Below, in pieces: positions 1 through 8,450 of a DNA stretch of 64,000 bases. The notes beneath the pieces are model-generated. The model saw only the letters and a program-made list of their open reading frames with translations. It was not told where the DNA came from and did not search any database. The position numbers were made by a program, and so were the translations under genes. Source of the DNA: Methylococcus sp. EFPC2 (GTDB lineage Bacteria > Pseudomonadota > Gammaproteobacteria > Methylococcales > Methylococcaceae); the NCBI RefSeq assembly GCF_016925495.1, contig NZ_CP070491.1, positions 2,418,001 through 2,482,000 on the forward strand, in the 5' to 3' direction. The stretch's first letter is position 1, and every line of letters starts with the position of its first letter.

Positions 1-2003
1 CCGCCAAAGCTCAATTTGCCGCCGACCTGAAGTTGATCGAATTGTTCGCCGGGGCTCAGGCCGCCGATTTCCGCCAGATAGAAATTGTCCAGCCCAAAGC
101 TGACACTGCCGGCATTGCTCGCCATGCCCGGCGAGTTGCCCAGTGACAGTCCGCCTTCGTAAAAACTGGTGCCGGTACCGGTCAGCATCGCGCTGTTACG
201 CACAATCACCTGGCCGAAGAACACCGCACTGGCATCGGCCGCCAGGCGCAGTTCGCTGCCGGACTGCATCGTCACGCTGTCCCAGAAAGTGGTTTCGCTG
301 CTGCCGGACAGGATGATTTTGCCGTCCTTGACGGTCGTGAGGTCGCCGCTGATGCTGGAGGCGCCGAAGCTGACCTTGACCTGGCCGCGATTGTCCAAAC
401 CGCCCAACAAGCTCAACGCGGCATTTTCTAAATTGATTTCGCCGCCACCTGCATTGATCACTAGGCCATCGGCTTCCAGCGCCGCGCGATTGCCGCCGCT
501 GCCCAATATCCGGATCAAACCGTCATTATTGACCTGGCCGCTGCGCAATTGCATGCGGTCGCCGCCGGCGACATCGACCCGGCTATCGGCGGCGATCGTC
601 AGACCGCCTTCCAGCGTGCCGTTGCCGGCCAGCGTAGCATGGTTCAACGTCGTGCCCTGCATGGAATTAGTGCTGCCGCCGTTGAGGTTGAACGTCACCA
701 GCTTACCGGCATTGCCACTTATGTTCAGATTGCGGATGCTGGCATTGGCGCCGCCGTTGATGGTGGCGTTGCCATCGGGATTGATCACCACATCGTGCCG
801 CGCGCCGGGGGCCATGCTGAAGCTGCCCAAGCCGGCGAAATTCCAGCGGCTGCCGTCGTCCCAATTACCGTTGCCGTTGCCCTGCCAGTCGGGATGCAGC
901 GTCAACAGAAAGGCTTCGCCTTCCGGATGATCCTGATTCTTCCCGGTGCCGACGATTTGCGCGTAGCGGTTGATAGCCGCCGCATCGGTCAAGGTCCAGC
1001 CGGTCGGCGCCAGTGTATTGAGGTCGTGGATGACGTTGCCGTTCCACAGGGTCGCATGCTGGCCCTCCTTGACTGGATCGAGCCGTTGCGGGAGCGGTGT
1101 ACCGGTGATATCGGCGTGGCCGACGATCTGGCCACTGTTGTTAATGGCATTGGCGGCGCTGCTGGGCCCGCCCAAAGTGCCAAGATCGCGCATCGTTCCG
1201 TTGACATAGCGGAACGCGTGACGAACATCCGGAATTCTCGTCACCATGACATTTCCGGCAATCTCGCCGCCGTCGTTGATGGCGGTGGCTTCGCTAAAGG
1301 TCCCGCCCAGCAGTCCCAATGAACGCATGACCCCGCCGCTGTAGATGAAGGCTTCGCGAGTCCTCGTTTCAATGCCTCCATTCTCGCTGACACCCACTAT
1401 TTGCCCGGAGGCATTGATCGCATTGGCGGAACTTTCGCGGCCGCTATTCACCCCGCCCAAAGCGCCAATATCCGTCATCGATCCATTGCTGAGGACGATG
1501 GCGCGCGAAATCGTCGTATTTGTTATCGGGCCAAGCTGTGCCGCATGCCCCGCTACCACTCCTTCGTCGTTGATCGCGTTGGCCGCTGAGAACCCTTTCA
1601 CACGGTCCAGGAGACCGACGTCCCGCATCACGCCGTTGCTGTAGATAAAGCCGTGGGAACTAGTTTCGGCTATTCGGATGAATTGGGAGTGTCCCACAAT
1701 CTGGCCGCGATTGTTGATCCCGGTAGCCACGCTATCGAAACCGCCCAGGGTGCCGAGATCCTGCATGGCACCGTCGCTATAAAGGAAGGCATGGACGTCG
1801 GGACCGTCGCCGATTCGGGACGACCCAACGATTTGGCCGTGGTCGTTGAGGCCGCGGGCGCTGCTCGTCGCCCCGCCCAGCGTACCGAGTCCCTGGAACT
1901 CGATGCGAGGCGCGGCCTCGACGTGTAGTACGGACAGCCCGCCGGCGATTAACGCGGTGCCGGTCAATGCCTTTCTCAATTGGAACTTGTATGGAGCTTT
2001 CAT
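1..2003 (-). CDS. HAF-repeat exported surface protein (3' end beyond window)
   Basis: The reading frame is open from an ATG at 2003 to the left edge, about 667 codons with no stop. AAGGG lies about 7 bases before the ATG. An N-terminal signal sequence (Lys/Arg followed by a hydrophobic stretch) ends near residue 32. About seven imperfect repeats of roughly 50 residues follow, each with a core like DLGTLGG..S.A..INN.GQIVG, which is the hallmark of the 'HAF' extracellular repeat family. After about residue 375 the protein becomes a Gly/Asn-rich beta-solenoid-like passenger. The last visible part (LSLGNSPGMAS, then AEIGG..PGEQFDQLQVGG) is typical of PEP-CTERM-anchored passengers, so a C-terminal anchor may lie outside the window. 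Function is unknown; surface display is inferred from the domain pattern. Confidence 0.85.
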   Translation of the reverse strand, partial: MKAPYKFQLRKALTGTALIAGGLSVLHVEAAPRIEFQGLGTLGGATSSARGLNDHGQIVGSSRIGDGPDVHAFLYSDGAMQDLGTLGGFDSVATGINNRGQIVGHSQFIRIAETSSHGFIYSNGVMRDVGLLDRVKGFSAANAINDEGVVAGHAAQLGPITNTTISRAIVLSNGSMTDIGALGGVNSGRESSANAINASGQIVGVSENGGIETRTREAFIYSGGVMRSLGLLGGTFSEATAINDGGEIAGNVMVTRIPDVRHAFRYVNGTMRDLGTLGGPSSAANAINNSGQIVGHADITGTPLPQRLDPVKEGQHATLWNGNVIHDLNTLAPTGWTLTDAAAINRYAQIVGTGKNQDHPEGEAFLLTLHPDWQGNGNGNWDDGSRWNFAGLGSFSMAPGARHDVVINPDGNATINGGANASIRNLNISGNAGKLVTFNLNGGSTNSMQGTTLNHATLAGNGTLEGGLTIAADSRVDVAGGDRMQLRSGQVNNDGLIRILGSGGNRAALEADGLVINAGGGEINLENAALSLLGGLDNRGQVKVSFGASSISGDLTTVKDGKIILSGSSETTFWDSVTMQSGSELRLAADASAVFFGQVIVRNSAMLTGTGTSFYEGGLSLGNSPGMASNAGSVSFGLDNFYLAEIGGLSPGEQFDQLQVGGKLSFG

Positions 2004-2131
2004 AACTATCCCTTCAAATTCTGTATGGGCACGCGGCGTGCCCAAGGTTGTTGCGGTTCATGTCTTTAAACATAGGAGTCGGCTCGGGTGGGCTCGCCGC
2101 ATCTGGCGGGCTGACCAACCGAATGGAACCG

Positions 2132-2160
2132 CGGAACGCCGGCTTTTGGCCGGCATTCCG
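2132..2160 (-). terminator. Inverted repeat, possible weak terminator after the 66-residue ORF
   Basis: Twelve-base arms (2132-2143 and 2149-2160) pair with one mismatch around a short T-rich loop, 30 bases past the stop of the gene ending at 2191. No T-run follows on the minus strand, so this is a stable hairpin whose terminator role is uncertain. Confidence 0.4.
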
Positions 2161-2190
2161 CTATCTGGGTCTTGTAGTAAGGTGCTTTTT

Positions 2191-2391
2191 TTACTGGCCG
2201 CCGGCGTCCGGGTCGTCGAAATAGCCCCACGCCAGAATCTCGCCGTTGGGGTGTAGCTCGGCGAGACCAGCGGAGATGCCGCCGGCCGCAAGAGCCGGCG
2301 TCAACGAGCCGGCAAGCAAGATCAAGGCAACGGCGCCGATCACGCTGCCGACGGCCTTATTCTGGAAAGTGCTGGAAAGTCGCTTATTCAT
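2191..2391 (-). CDS. Small exported protein of unknown function (66 aa)
   Basis: The ATG at 2391 is preceded by AGGAG about 9 bases upstream, which supports a real gene despite the small size. The protein has a basic N-terminus, a hydrophobic segment of about 20 residues (roughly 14-34) ending in ALAA, and a short acidic tail (GYFDDPDAGG). This reads as a cleavable signal peptide releasing a peptide of about 30 residues, or as a single membrane anchor. I do not recognise a family. It lies 153 bases downstream of the DUF3455 gene on the same strand and could be the last gene of the transcription unit that begins at the ECF-type promoter at 3926-3955. Confidence 0.6.
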   Translation of the reverse strand: MNKRLSSTFQNKAVGSVIGAVALILLAGSLTPALAAGGISAGLAELHPNGEILAWGYFDDPDAGGQ

Positions 2392-2544
2392 GGGAATGCT
2401 CCTGTAATCATTGATTTTTAAGTTCCAGGATCGCCGAACGTTTGCCCTCGGGTCGATCCAGGAGGGTTAGCTTATCGGTCCGGTACGCCGCCCCCTGCCT
2501 CGCCCGCAGGCTCTGCCGACTGCGAGACGATCCCGGTCACCGTT

Positions 2545-3195
2545 TTAGTACCTGCCTTGGTCGGGTTTGTAGAAGAAATAGTCGGCCTCGTAGGGCACCA
2601 ACGCTTTCTTTCCGACGTCGGCCGGTTCGCTGCAGCCGGTCTCGGGCGCCACGCCTCCCGCCGTGTTCAGCCGCTGGATGAAAGAGGTCGGTGTCAGTTT
2701 GTGCCCGCCTGTCGGCCCGTCTTGCGACCCCGCCCGCTTGACCAGGAGCCAGGGAATCGCGCCCGGTGCGACGAAGGCTGCGTCGTCGGAAGACTTGAAC
2801 CCCCGCGCCCAGACGGTGCTCGAGTCCCGCGAATGCCGCCAGGTGACGCGAGGCGTGACGTTCTCCGACGGGTCGGGGTTGAGGTTGGGGCTGAGGAAGT
2901 GGGTGATGACCTGCTGGTCGCCGTGGCCGAACAAGGTGGCCTGCGGGCTGAAGAAGCTCCAGGCGAAACCGGATTCCGACGGCAGGCAAACGTAGTTCTG
3001 GGTGCCGAAGGCGTGAGCCTTGAAGAAAGCCTTGTGCCCCGCCTCCACCTGAATATCCGTAGGCACGGGTGGCGGCGTGATGGGGTCGGCGTGGACCGAT
3101 TGCGGCAGCGATACCGTACCGGCCACGATGGCGGCGAAGGCCAAGGGCAGAACGCGGCGTGCGGTCGCACATTGGGCTGCGTGGGTAGTGTTCAT
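2545..3195 (-). CDS. Exported DUF3455-family protein
   Basis: The protein has about 216 residues, with a signal peptide to about residue 35 (LAFAAIVAGTVSLPQ...VHA). The mature part carries the features I associate with DUF3455: FKAHAFGTQNYVC, WSFFSPQATLFG, PWLLVKRAGSQ.G, SFIQRLNTAGGVAPETGC and a closing VPYEADYFFYK. The family is secreted and of unknown function. An in-frame ATG 12 bases upstream (3207) lacks a ribosome site, while the ATG at 3195 has GGAG 6-10 bases before it, so I use 3195. The gene starts 53 bases after the previous stop and is probably co-transcribed with the exported gene 3249-3866. Confidence 0.85.
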   Translation of the reverse strand: MNTTHAAQCATARRVLPLAFAAIVAGTVSLPQSVHADPITPPPVPTDIQVEAGHKAFFKAHAFGTQNYVCLPSESGFAWSFFSPQATLFGHGDQQVITHFLSPNLNPDPSENVTPRVTWRHSRDSSTVWARGFKSSDDAAFVAPGAIPWLLVKRAGSQDGPTGGHKLTPTSFIQRLNTAGGVAPETGCSEPADVGKKALVPYEADYFFYKPDQGRY

Positions 3196-3248
3196 GGGTA
3201 TCTCCATTCGCGCTTGATGCGCGGTATGTGAGTCGTGAATATGGGTTT

Positions 3249-3866
3249 TTACGGCTTGAGCCTAAGCAGCGGCCCCTGCAGATCGGGGTAGTTGCTGGTA
3301 TTGAGAATTTGAATACCCGCACGATGCTCGCCATTGAAAGGCGTGACGTTGTCGGGACAGCCGGCGGCTACAGCGTCCTCCGGCGAGTTGAACCAGATGC
3401 CGACGTGATAGGTGTGGACTGGCGCGGTTTTCGGGCTCTCCGCCGCGTCGGGGAACGGAGGATCGTTGTGCACATGGGGCGCGGGCGCGACGTTCGGCGC
3501 CACGATAAAGGTCTCCTCGTTGAAGCGCCCGAGGAAGTGGCCGTAGCCCTTGCCGACACGGTTGGTCTGCAGGTCGCCCTGATACCAGGACAGGCCGAAC
3601 GGGGCATGAGGCACTTGAATCACGAAGGCGTCGAACTCCACCCGCGGCGGCAAGCCTTCGATTCTGACGTCCATGACTTCGACATTGCCCTGCGTGCGGA
3701 CGCGCACGTAGCCTTTGGCATCGGGCGCACAAGCGGCTCCCAGCGTAGCGGGACGCACCAGCGGGAATCTGATCTCGTCATTGGCATGAACGGGAGCGCT
3801 GGAAGCGGCGACGCAGGCCACCGCCAAAGCGACGTGAATGGTCGAACGGAAGTATTTGTTTATCAC
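3249..3866 (-). CDS. Exported protein of unknown function (205 aa)
   Basis: A signal peptide covers about residues 1-28 (hydrophobic VALAVACVAASSAPVHA). The mature protein is rich in Pro, Val and Asp, with paired histidines (PHVHNDPPFPD and THTYH-like segments) and two cysteines that could form a disulfide. I do not recognise the family. AGGAGA lies about 11 bases before the ATG. It is the first gene after the ECF-type promoter at 3926-3955, with a predicted leader of only about 50 bases, so it is probably a direct member of the sigma-factor regulon. The DUF3455 gene follows at 53 bases. Confidence 0.7.
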   Translation of the reverse strand: MINKYFRSTIHVALAVACVAASSAPVHANDEIRFPLVRPATLGAACAPDAKGYVRVRTQGNVEVMDVRIEGLPPRVEFDAFVIQVPHAPFGLSWYQGDLQTNRVGKGYGHFLGRFNEETFIVAPNVAPAPHVHNDPPFPDAAESPKTAPVHTYHVGIWFNSPEDAVAAGCPDNVTPFNGEHRAGIQILNTSNYPDLQGPLLRLKP

Positions 3867-3925
3867 GACGGTATCTCCTGAGAGTGGTTATGGATGTGGG
3901 GAGCTTGTCGATCGCTCCTTGACCC

Positions 3926-3955
3926 ATGATTCCGGTCATGCATCGCGTTGGTTCA
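3926..3955 (-). promoter_or_regulatory. ECF-type promoter D (TGAACC-N17-GAATCAT)
   Basis: On the minus strand TGAACC (3950-3955) is followed after exactly 17 bases by GAATCATGGG (GAATCAT at 3926-3932) and then by AAGGAGCG, which three of the four copies share in nearly the same place. It lies 59 bases before the start of the exported gene 3249-3866. A 14-base palindrome, ATTTTTCGAAAAAT, sits just upstream of the -35 box (3960-3973) and may act as an UP-like element. Confidence 0.75.
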
Positions 3956-4264
3956 AATGATTTTTCGAAAAATTTCCAGGCCTGAATTCCCGAATCCAGG
4001 CGCGACGAAAACTAGGAGGAATCGCAATTCAAAGGTTCTCGGATAAGCGGAAGCCCTCGACAGGGGACGGAAGGCGGAAACGGAAATACTGGAGCGCGAG
4101 ACGAGGGGGCAGCAATCCCAGTAGGAGCAATGATTCGGCCGCAACAGGGCGCTTCTCCAGACTAGCCGTCTTGAAATCCGACCGGCGTCACTCTTCCCGT
4201 ATTCATCGTCGGACTGAGGCCGGAAAGCAGGGTCGATCCAGCTTTCCGGCCCCCGTCCGGCCGC
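3956..4264. other. Intergenic stretch without a supportable gene
   Basis: No frame has a ribosome site or protein-like composition. Visible structures are the A/T palindrome at 3960-3973 and a nine-base inverted repeat with one mismatch at 3981-3999 (CCTGAATTC / GAATCCAGG). The second could be part of a transcript end for the large upstream gene, but no T-run follows. Confidence 0.5.
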
Positions 4265-6799
4265 TCAGTAAGCAAACGGGCTGGACCAGTCGGGTGAGGC
4301 GCCTCTCGTGATTTCAGCCTCGCTGTAGAAGCGCCCGATACGGCCATGGTCTGTGAGCAGTACGCCCCCGCCCGGCGCCGCGCCGAAACGCCCCGCGAAT
4401 GCGAATACGGGCGGGAGTGACGCTCTTGTTGAGCGCTGGAACGTGTAGCTCTTGAGCTTGCGCCAGCGCGTGCGGCCGTCGTCGGATACCCACCAGGTGA
4501 ACGTTTCCTTTACGGTATCCTTACCCAGGTATCCCACCTTCCGCTCAAGTTTGATCAGGTCGTCGATGTTGTTATTGTTGAGATCGGCGACGTACAGGGA
4601 ACTCACGTCGTCCGCCAGGGAGGGATTGAGTCTTTGCCAGCGCCCCTGGCCGCTTTGCGAGATCGACCAGCGCCCGTTCTGCAGGGCGAGCACGTCGGTG
4701 ACGCCGTCGCCGGTGAAGTCGCCGAAGCGCAGCTTGCTCATCGGAAAGGACGAACTCTGTATGTTCTGCCAGGCGGGCGCCGACAACGACGTCACCTGCC
4801 ATTGGCCGCTCGGCATGCGTCTGAAGGCGTGCGTCGTCCGCCGCGTCGCGCCGGGACGATGGTCGCGCACGCTAGGATCGAAACGGCCGAATGTTACCTC
4901 GCTCAACGGGGCCCCGAATGCGCCGATGCTCTGCCACGGCCCCGTGCCGCCGCTGGCGATCACCCACTCCCCGTTACTTTCGGTCAGCACGTCACACCGG
5001 TTGTCGGCATCGAAATAGCCGAGCCGCACCTGGTTCAGGCGCTCGGTCCGTGCGCTGAGATAGCTCCAGGGAAACTCGCCATAACTCGAAAACCACCAGG
5101 TCTGGCCGGTGGCGAGGAACAAATCGTCGATGCCGTCGCCGTCGAAATCGCAGACCCCGTAGTTTCCATAGGAGTCGTTATTGATGGTGTTGTTGGGCCC
5201 GAGATGGATGACGTCAAGGTCGCTGCGGTTTTCCACCGCGATCGCATCATCGCCCCAGTCGTTCTCCAGCCCCTCATGCGGAAACACGTTGTCGTGGATA
5301 TTGACGGCCTCTTGCGGCCGACCGCGAATTTTGATTGCGTTGCCAGCCTGATACTGGAAGGCGTTGTTGGCGTACTCGAACCGCACGCCCGCCCGGCCGC
5401 CGAAGCCATTGTCTCCGGTGCCGTGGATATCGAATTGATGAGTATGGATGCCGAAGTAAGGCCAGTGATCTCCCCCACCTTTCAGCACCAGATTCCTCAG
5501 CGCTTCGTAGCCCCCTGTATCGCCCGCCGCCGCGATAGCGTGTCGATTGAAGTCGAACAGGTTTTCGTAGACCCGTGCCCAAGCTCCGTGATGAACTTCA
5601 ACTCCGTAACCGGCGGTGTGACTGTTGCTTAGCATGCGTGGATGCTGGTTGTGGTGGATGTAGTTATGGAAGACCCTGACTTGCTCGGGATGGCCGATTC
5701 GCTCGCCCGGACCATTGTTCGGAGGTTGCTGTCCAGGCCCTTCTGCCGGCTGATGTTCTGCATCGCCTTCATCGAGTATCTGGATGCCCTGACCGCCCCA
5801 GCCGGCGATCTCCATGTTCGATATCTCGACGTTGAGGCAGCGATGGACCAGGATGCCGATGTCGTAATCGTATTGCTGGCCGAAGCGGGGGCCGTACAGC
5901 CTGAAACCGGAGATGCGGACATTGTCGTTCGTCGGACCTGGCGGCAGCTGAGGATCGGGCGCAGGACAATCGACTGAAAGAAAGACTTTTTCGTCGTCGC
6001 TGCGGTGCGGCCCGAACTTGAGCAGCGGTCCCAGCGAGCGGGGTGTTCGGGCCGGCGGCGGTAAGGTGTCGGGCGATGCCGTCGAGGCTGCAGAGGTGCC
6101 GGTGTCGAAAGCTTGCGCGCTCGTCAGGGTGACGCAGGGCCCGAAGTTCAGTGGAAGCTGGTCCGGACTCGCACCGGTGAAGTCCAGTTCGACATTCGGC
6201 CCCAGGACTATGGTTCTGTTGGCTATTCCGACATTGTCTACCAGTTTTTGCAGCATGAGATCGTGATGTGGCTTGTCGACCCGCGGGTCGGCTTCGCGAA
6301 TCTCGACGACCTGCGGCGCTGGGTCTTGCGGACAAACCCGCTGGGCCGTGGGTTCCGGGGGAGACTCTGCCTCTTTTACCTCGATCACCGTGGTGGCTAT
6401 GGTTTTCGGGTTGCCATTGTCCGTCCGCATTTTCAGCGTGTATCGATAAGCTCCCGGCGCCGTGAAGGTCTTGGTCATGCTACCGTGATCGTCGACGGCT
6501 TGGCTCCCGACTTCGAAACCTTGGATGGAGGCGCAGCCGCGCGTGACGGTTGCCGACCAAGACAACTGGCTCGAGACCGACCCGCCCGGATTTACTGAGA
6601 GCGTGGCAGGACTGGCGCTGATGTGGCCCGTTGCGGCTGGAATGCAGGCTGGGGTTGGGTCCGGCTCAGGGCTCGGATCGTCGCCGGGGTCCTTGACCGG
6701 ACGTAGCGCGCTCGCCGCGCTTGCGTAAGCGAGTGTCACGGCGAGCGCGATGATCGTCCACCAACGTGGGGGACGGTTTGTTTTGGAAAATGTGATCAT
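4265..6799 (-). CDS. Exported right-handed beta-helix protein with FG-GAP-like repeats
   Basis: 844 residues. The N-terminus has an RR-containing basic region and a hydrophobic signal segment ending about residue 32, then a Pro/Asp-rich linker. Residues about 60-145 look like an Ig/PKD-type domain. The middle third (about 195-520) has the N-rich, short-strand pattern of a parallel beta-helix (VHRCLNVEISNMEIAGWGG, VFHNYIHHNQHPRM, VYENLFDFNRHAI), as in pectate-lyase-like folds. From about residue 545, FG-GAP/VCBS-like units appear (DFDGDGIDDLFLA, YFDADNRCDVL, FGDFTGDGVTDVLAL, ADLNNNNIDDLI), whose Asp/Asn loops normally bind calcium. A polysaccharide-binding or -degrading surface role is possible; no catalytic residues can be assigned. 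AGGAAA precedes the ATG. It lies 117 bases after a 59-residue ORF and downstream of ECF-type promoter C. Confidence 0.85.
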   Translation of the reverse strand: MITFSKTNRPPRWWTIIALAVTLAYASAASALRPVKDPGDDPSPEPDPTPACIPAATGHISASPATLSVNPGGSVSSQLSWSATVTRGCASIQGFEVGSQAVDDHGSMTKTFTAPGAYRYTLKMRTDNGNPKTIATTVIEVKEAESPPEPTAQRVCPQDPAPQVVEIREADPRVDKPHHDLMLQKLVDNVGIANRTIVLGPNVELDFTGASPDQLPLNFGPCVTLTSAQAFDTGTSAASTASPDTLPPPARTPRSLGPLLKFGPHRSDDEKVFLSVDCPAPDPQLPPGPTNDNVRISGFRLYGPRFGQQYDYDIGILVHRCLNVEISNMEIAGWGGQGIQILDEGDAEHQPAEGPGQQPPNNGPGERIGHPEQVRVFHNYIHHNQHPRMLSNSHTAGYGVEVHHGAWARVYENLFDFNRHAIAAAGDTGGYEALRNLVLKGGGDHWPYFGIHTHQFDIHGTGDNGFGGRAGVRFEYANNAFQYQAGNAIKIRGRPQEAVNIHDNVFPHEGLENDWGDDAIAVENRSDLDVIHLGPNNTINNDSYGNYGVCDFDGDGIDDLFLATGQTWWFSSYGEFPWSYLSARTERLNQVRLGYFDADNRCDVLTESNGEWVIASGGTGPWQSIGAFGAPLSEVTFGRFDPSVRDHRPGATRRTTHAFRRMPSGQWQVTSLSAPAWQNIQSSSFPMSKLRFGDFTGDGVTDVLALQNGRWSISQSGQGRWQRLNPSLADDVSSLYVADLNNNNIDDLIKLERKVGYLGKDTVKETFTWWVSDDGRTRWRKLKSYTFQRSTRASLPPVFAFAGRFGAAPGGGVLLTDHGRIGRFYSEAEITRGASPDWSSPFAY

Positions 6800-6916
6800 G
6801 TTGGTTTCCTCGTATAGTCACGACCGGGTTTGCGCTCTCTCGTGGCGAGTCTTCAGCGCGAATTTCCTTATGGCGCTCCAGAAGTCGCGTCGCTTGCGCT
6901 GTGGGATCGGAGGTCG

Positions 6917-7096
6917 CTACAACCGCACGGCCAACTGGCTCCCGCAGATCTCGATCTCGGCGTTTACCAGCGACCTTATCTGTTGGGCGCAGGCCCGAGC
7001 CTGATGCGGATCGTTGAAGAAAGCCGAGATGATTCCGGCGGTTTCGTAAGAATGACCGTTGCAGGAACGAATCAATTGGTTGATGAGCATGTTCAT
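6917..7096 (-). CDS. Small protein, 59 residues, unknown
   Basis: ATG at 7096, TAG at 6917-6919. GGGAGAGGTGTC directly precedes the ATG, a good ribosome site, and the protein-like composition supports translation. It has no signal peptide. It contains three cysteines (12, 36, 51) and a helix-like stretch (DPHQARACAQQIRSLV). It is the first ORF after ECF-type promoter C (7199-7228), about 100 bases downstream, and precedes the beta-helix gene on the same strand. Unlike the other predicted regulon members it looks cytoplasmic, so it could be a regulator or chaperone-like partner; that is inference. I do not recognise a family. Confidence 0.55.
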   Translation of the reverse strand: MNMLINQLIRSCNGHSYETAGIISAFFNDPHQARACAQQIRSLVNAEIEICGSQLAVRL

Positions 7097-7198
7097 GACA
7101 CCTCTCCCATGAAGAATTGCTTTCCTGAACTTTCGGATGCCTACCCCAGGCAGCGATGGGGGCCATGCTGCAGCAAGCTTTCCCCCGCTCCTTCACCG

Positions 7199-7228
7199 AT
7201 GATTCCGTTCAGGCGTCGTCCTGGTTCA
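7199..7228 (-). promoter_or_regulatory. ECF-type promoter C (TGAACC-N17-GAATCAT)
   Basis: Minus-strand TGAACC (7223-7228), 17 bases, then GAATCATCGG (GAATCAT at 7199-7205) and GTGAAGGAGCG downstream. Box sequence and spacing match copies A, B and D. It would drive the 59-residue ORF (start 7096) and the beta-helix gene (start 6799). Confidence 0.75.
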
Positions 7229-7342
7229 AGCGCTTTTCACCTCTCTGTCCACGCCGAGTTTTTCTCCTGCCGTCAGGGCGAAGGCTGCGGACTTGTCGGC
7301 GGAGTGGTCGGTGGACCGCTCCGTCGTACGGGCACAGCAGAG

Positions 7343-8152
7343 TTACTTTTCGGGTTTTCCGGCCTGCACGGGTAGATAGAACTGGCTGGCGACCAAAGCC
7401 GAGGCTTCACCCGCGGGGCCACTTACCACGTTGTGCCTGCCGCCGACCAGGATGCCTACATCCGTCCGCAAGGCTTCGTGCGCCGAGTCCAGTAGCTCGT
7501 CGCTGGCGGCCACCAGGCTCAGGTCGACGCCTGCGATGTCGTTTTGCCCGAACGAATTGAGCCGGTATTCCTGGAATGAAAGGCAGGGTGCGGCGATGCA
7601 CACAATCCCGGTATCCACCGTCCGGAAGAAGGTGCCGCTAGGCCGTGCGTCGGTCGCCGCCAGCCAGACCTCCGAGGCTTCGAATAGGCCGGGCGTGTTC
7701 AGCGGCGAGAACGGCTTGACAGTCAAATGGCCTTTCAGCAATACCGTGCCGTTCTTGACGCGAAGGTGTATGGAATCTTCCTGATCGGGCGGCAGATTGA
7801 GGGCCTGCAGGGAAACGTCCGCGACGTAACATTCCGGGCGCAGTCTGCCGTCGGCGCAGCGGGTGGTGAGACGGTTGACGCTCTGAACGAACACGCCGCC
7901 GCACAGGGGCGAAGCGCATTTGCGCAGGTCCGGACGGACGCTGAAATAGCCGAAGTTGTCGCCGGCGATGGGGGGCGGTAGCGGCGGAGCCGGGTCGTGC
8001 GGACCGCCGATCGGCCGAGCCGCATGGGCAAAATTGCCGGCGCAGGCCAGCCAGAACGTGGCAACTATCGCCAAGACCATGCTTGCCCTTGAGAGCAGAC
8101 GCAGGGGAGCATCGAGTGTGTTTGGTATGTTTGAAAATGAGCTGGTATTCAT
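7343..8152 (-). CDS. Exported protein, probably DUF6748-like
   Basis: 269 residues. A long N-region is followed by a hydrophobic segment (MVLAIVATFWLACAGNFAHA) with cleavage near residue 44, then a Pro-rich linker. The mature protein opens with YFSVRPDLRKCASPLCGGVFVQ, which I associate from memory with the uncharacterised family DUF6748; a profile search is needed to confirm this. Four more cysteines (RCADGRLRPEC, GIVCIAAPC) suggest disulfides outside the cytoplasm. GAGGA lies about 8 bases before the ATG. Its transcript probably starts at ECF-type promoter B (8397-8426), giving a leader of about 240 bases. Confidence 0.75.
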   Translation of the reverse strand: MNTSSFSNIPNTLDAPLRLLSRASMVLAIVATFWLACAGNFAHAARPIGGPHDPAPPLPPPIAGDNFGYFSVRPDLRKCASPLCGGVFVQSVNRLTTRCADGRLRPECYVADVSLQALNLPPDQEDSIHLRVKNGTVLLKGHLTVKPFSPLNTPGLFEASEVWLAATDARPSGTFFRTVDTGIVCIAAPCLSFQEYRLNSFGQNDIAGVDLSLVAASDELLDSAHEALRTDVGILVGGRHNVVSGPAGEASALVASQFYLPVQAGKPEK

Positions 8153-8396
8153 CTTGGGTCCTCTCTGTAGATTCGTGTCGATTATTAACCAGGCCCAAAA
8201 GTATCCGCGGTAAAATAATACCTAAGTCATTGATATGACTTTACGTGTAGCCAGGATATTTAAGGGCCACCTTAATAACGCGGGGAGGGTGGCTGACGTT
8301 GTTTAGCGCCCACCCTGATTGAGTCGTGGCCAATCGCTACCCGAGTTCAAGGTGTTTTCCGCTTCAAAAGGGCGCGTTTCTACCGCTCCCTGTCCC
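8153..8396 (-). other. Long untranslated leader of the DUF6748-like gene
   Basis: About 240 bases separate promoter B from the ATG at 8152. I see no ORF with a ribosome site. Two small inverted repeats are visible: GGGTGG/CCACCC arms around 8269-8294 and GTCAT/ATGAC at 8226-8239. A second, closer promoter cannot be excluded. Confidence 0.45.
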
Positions 8397-8426
8397 ATGA
8401 TTCGGGGCAGGTATCAATTTGGTTCA
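8397..8426 (-). promoter_or_regulatory. ECF-type promoter B (TGAACC-N17-GAATCAT)
   Basis: Minus-strand TGAACC (8421-8426), 17 bases, then GAATCATGGG (GAATCAT at 8397-8403) and ACAGGGAGCG. It begins 25 bases past the stop of the porin gene and faces the DUF6748-like gene, so it separates that gene from the sigma-factor operon as its own regulon unit. Confidence 0.75.
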
Positions 8427-8450
8427 AACGCTTTGGCAGAAATCGCCCGA

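Noticed and set aside
169..1928. Several long plus-strand reading frames
   Set aside because: They are antisense to the minus-strand HAF-repeat gene, whose repeats, signal peptide and ribosome site are clear.
2031..2060. A fifth ECF-type promoter before the HAF-repeat gene
   Set aside because: GGTTCA is present at 2055-2060, but the -10 box is absent at the 17-base spacing.
6666..7196. 176-residue minus-strand frame
   Set aside because: Overlaps both the 59-residue ORF and the start of the beta-helix gene in another frame; Arg-rich shadow composition.
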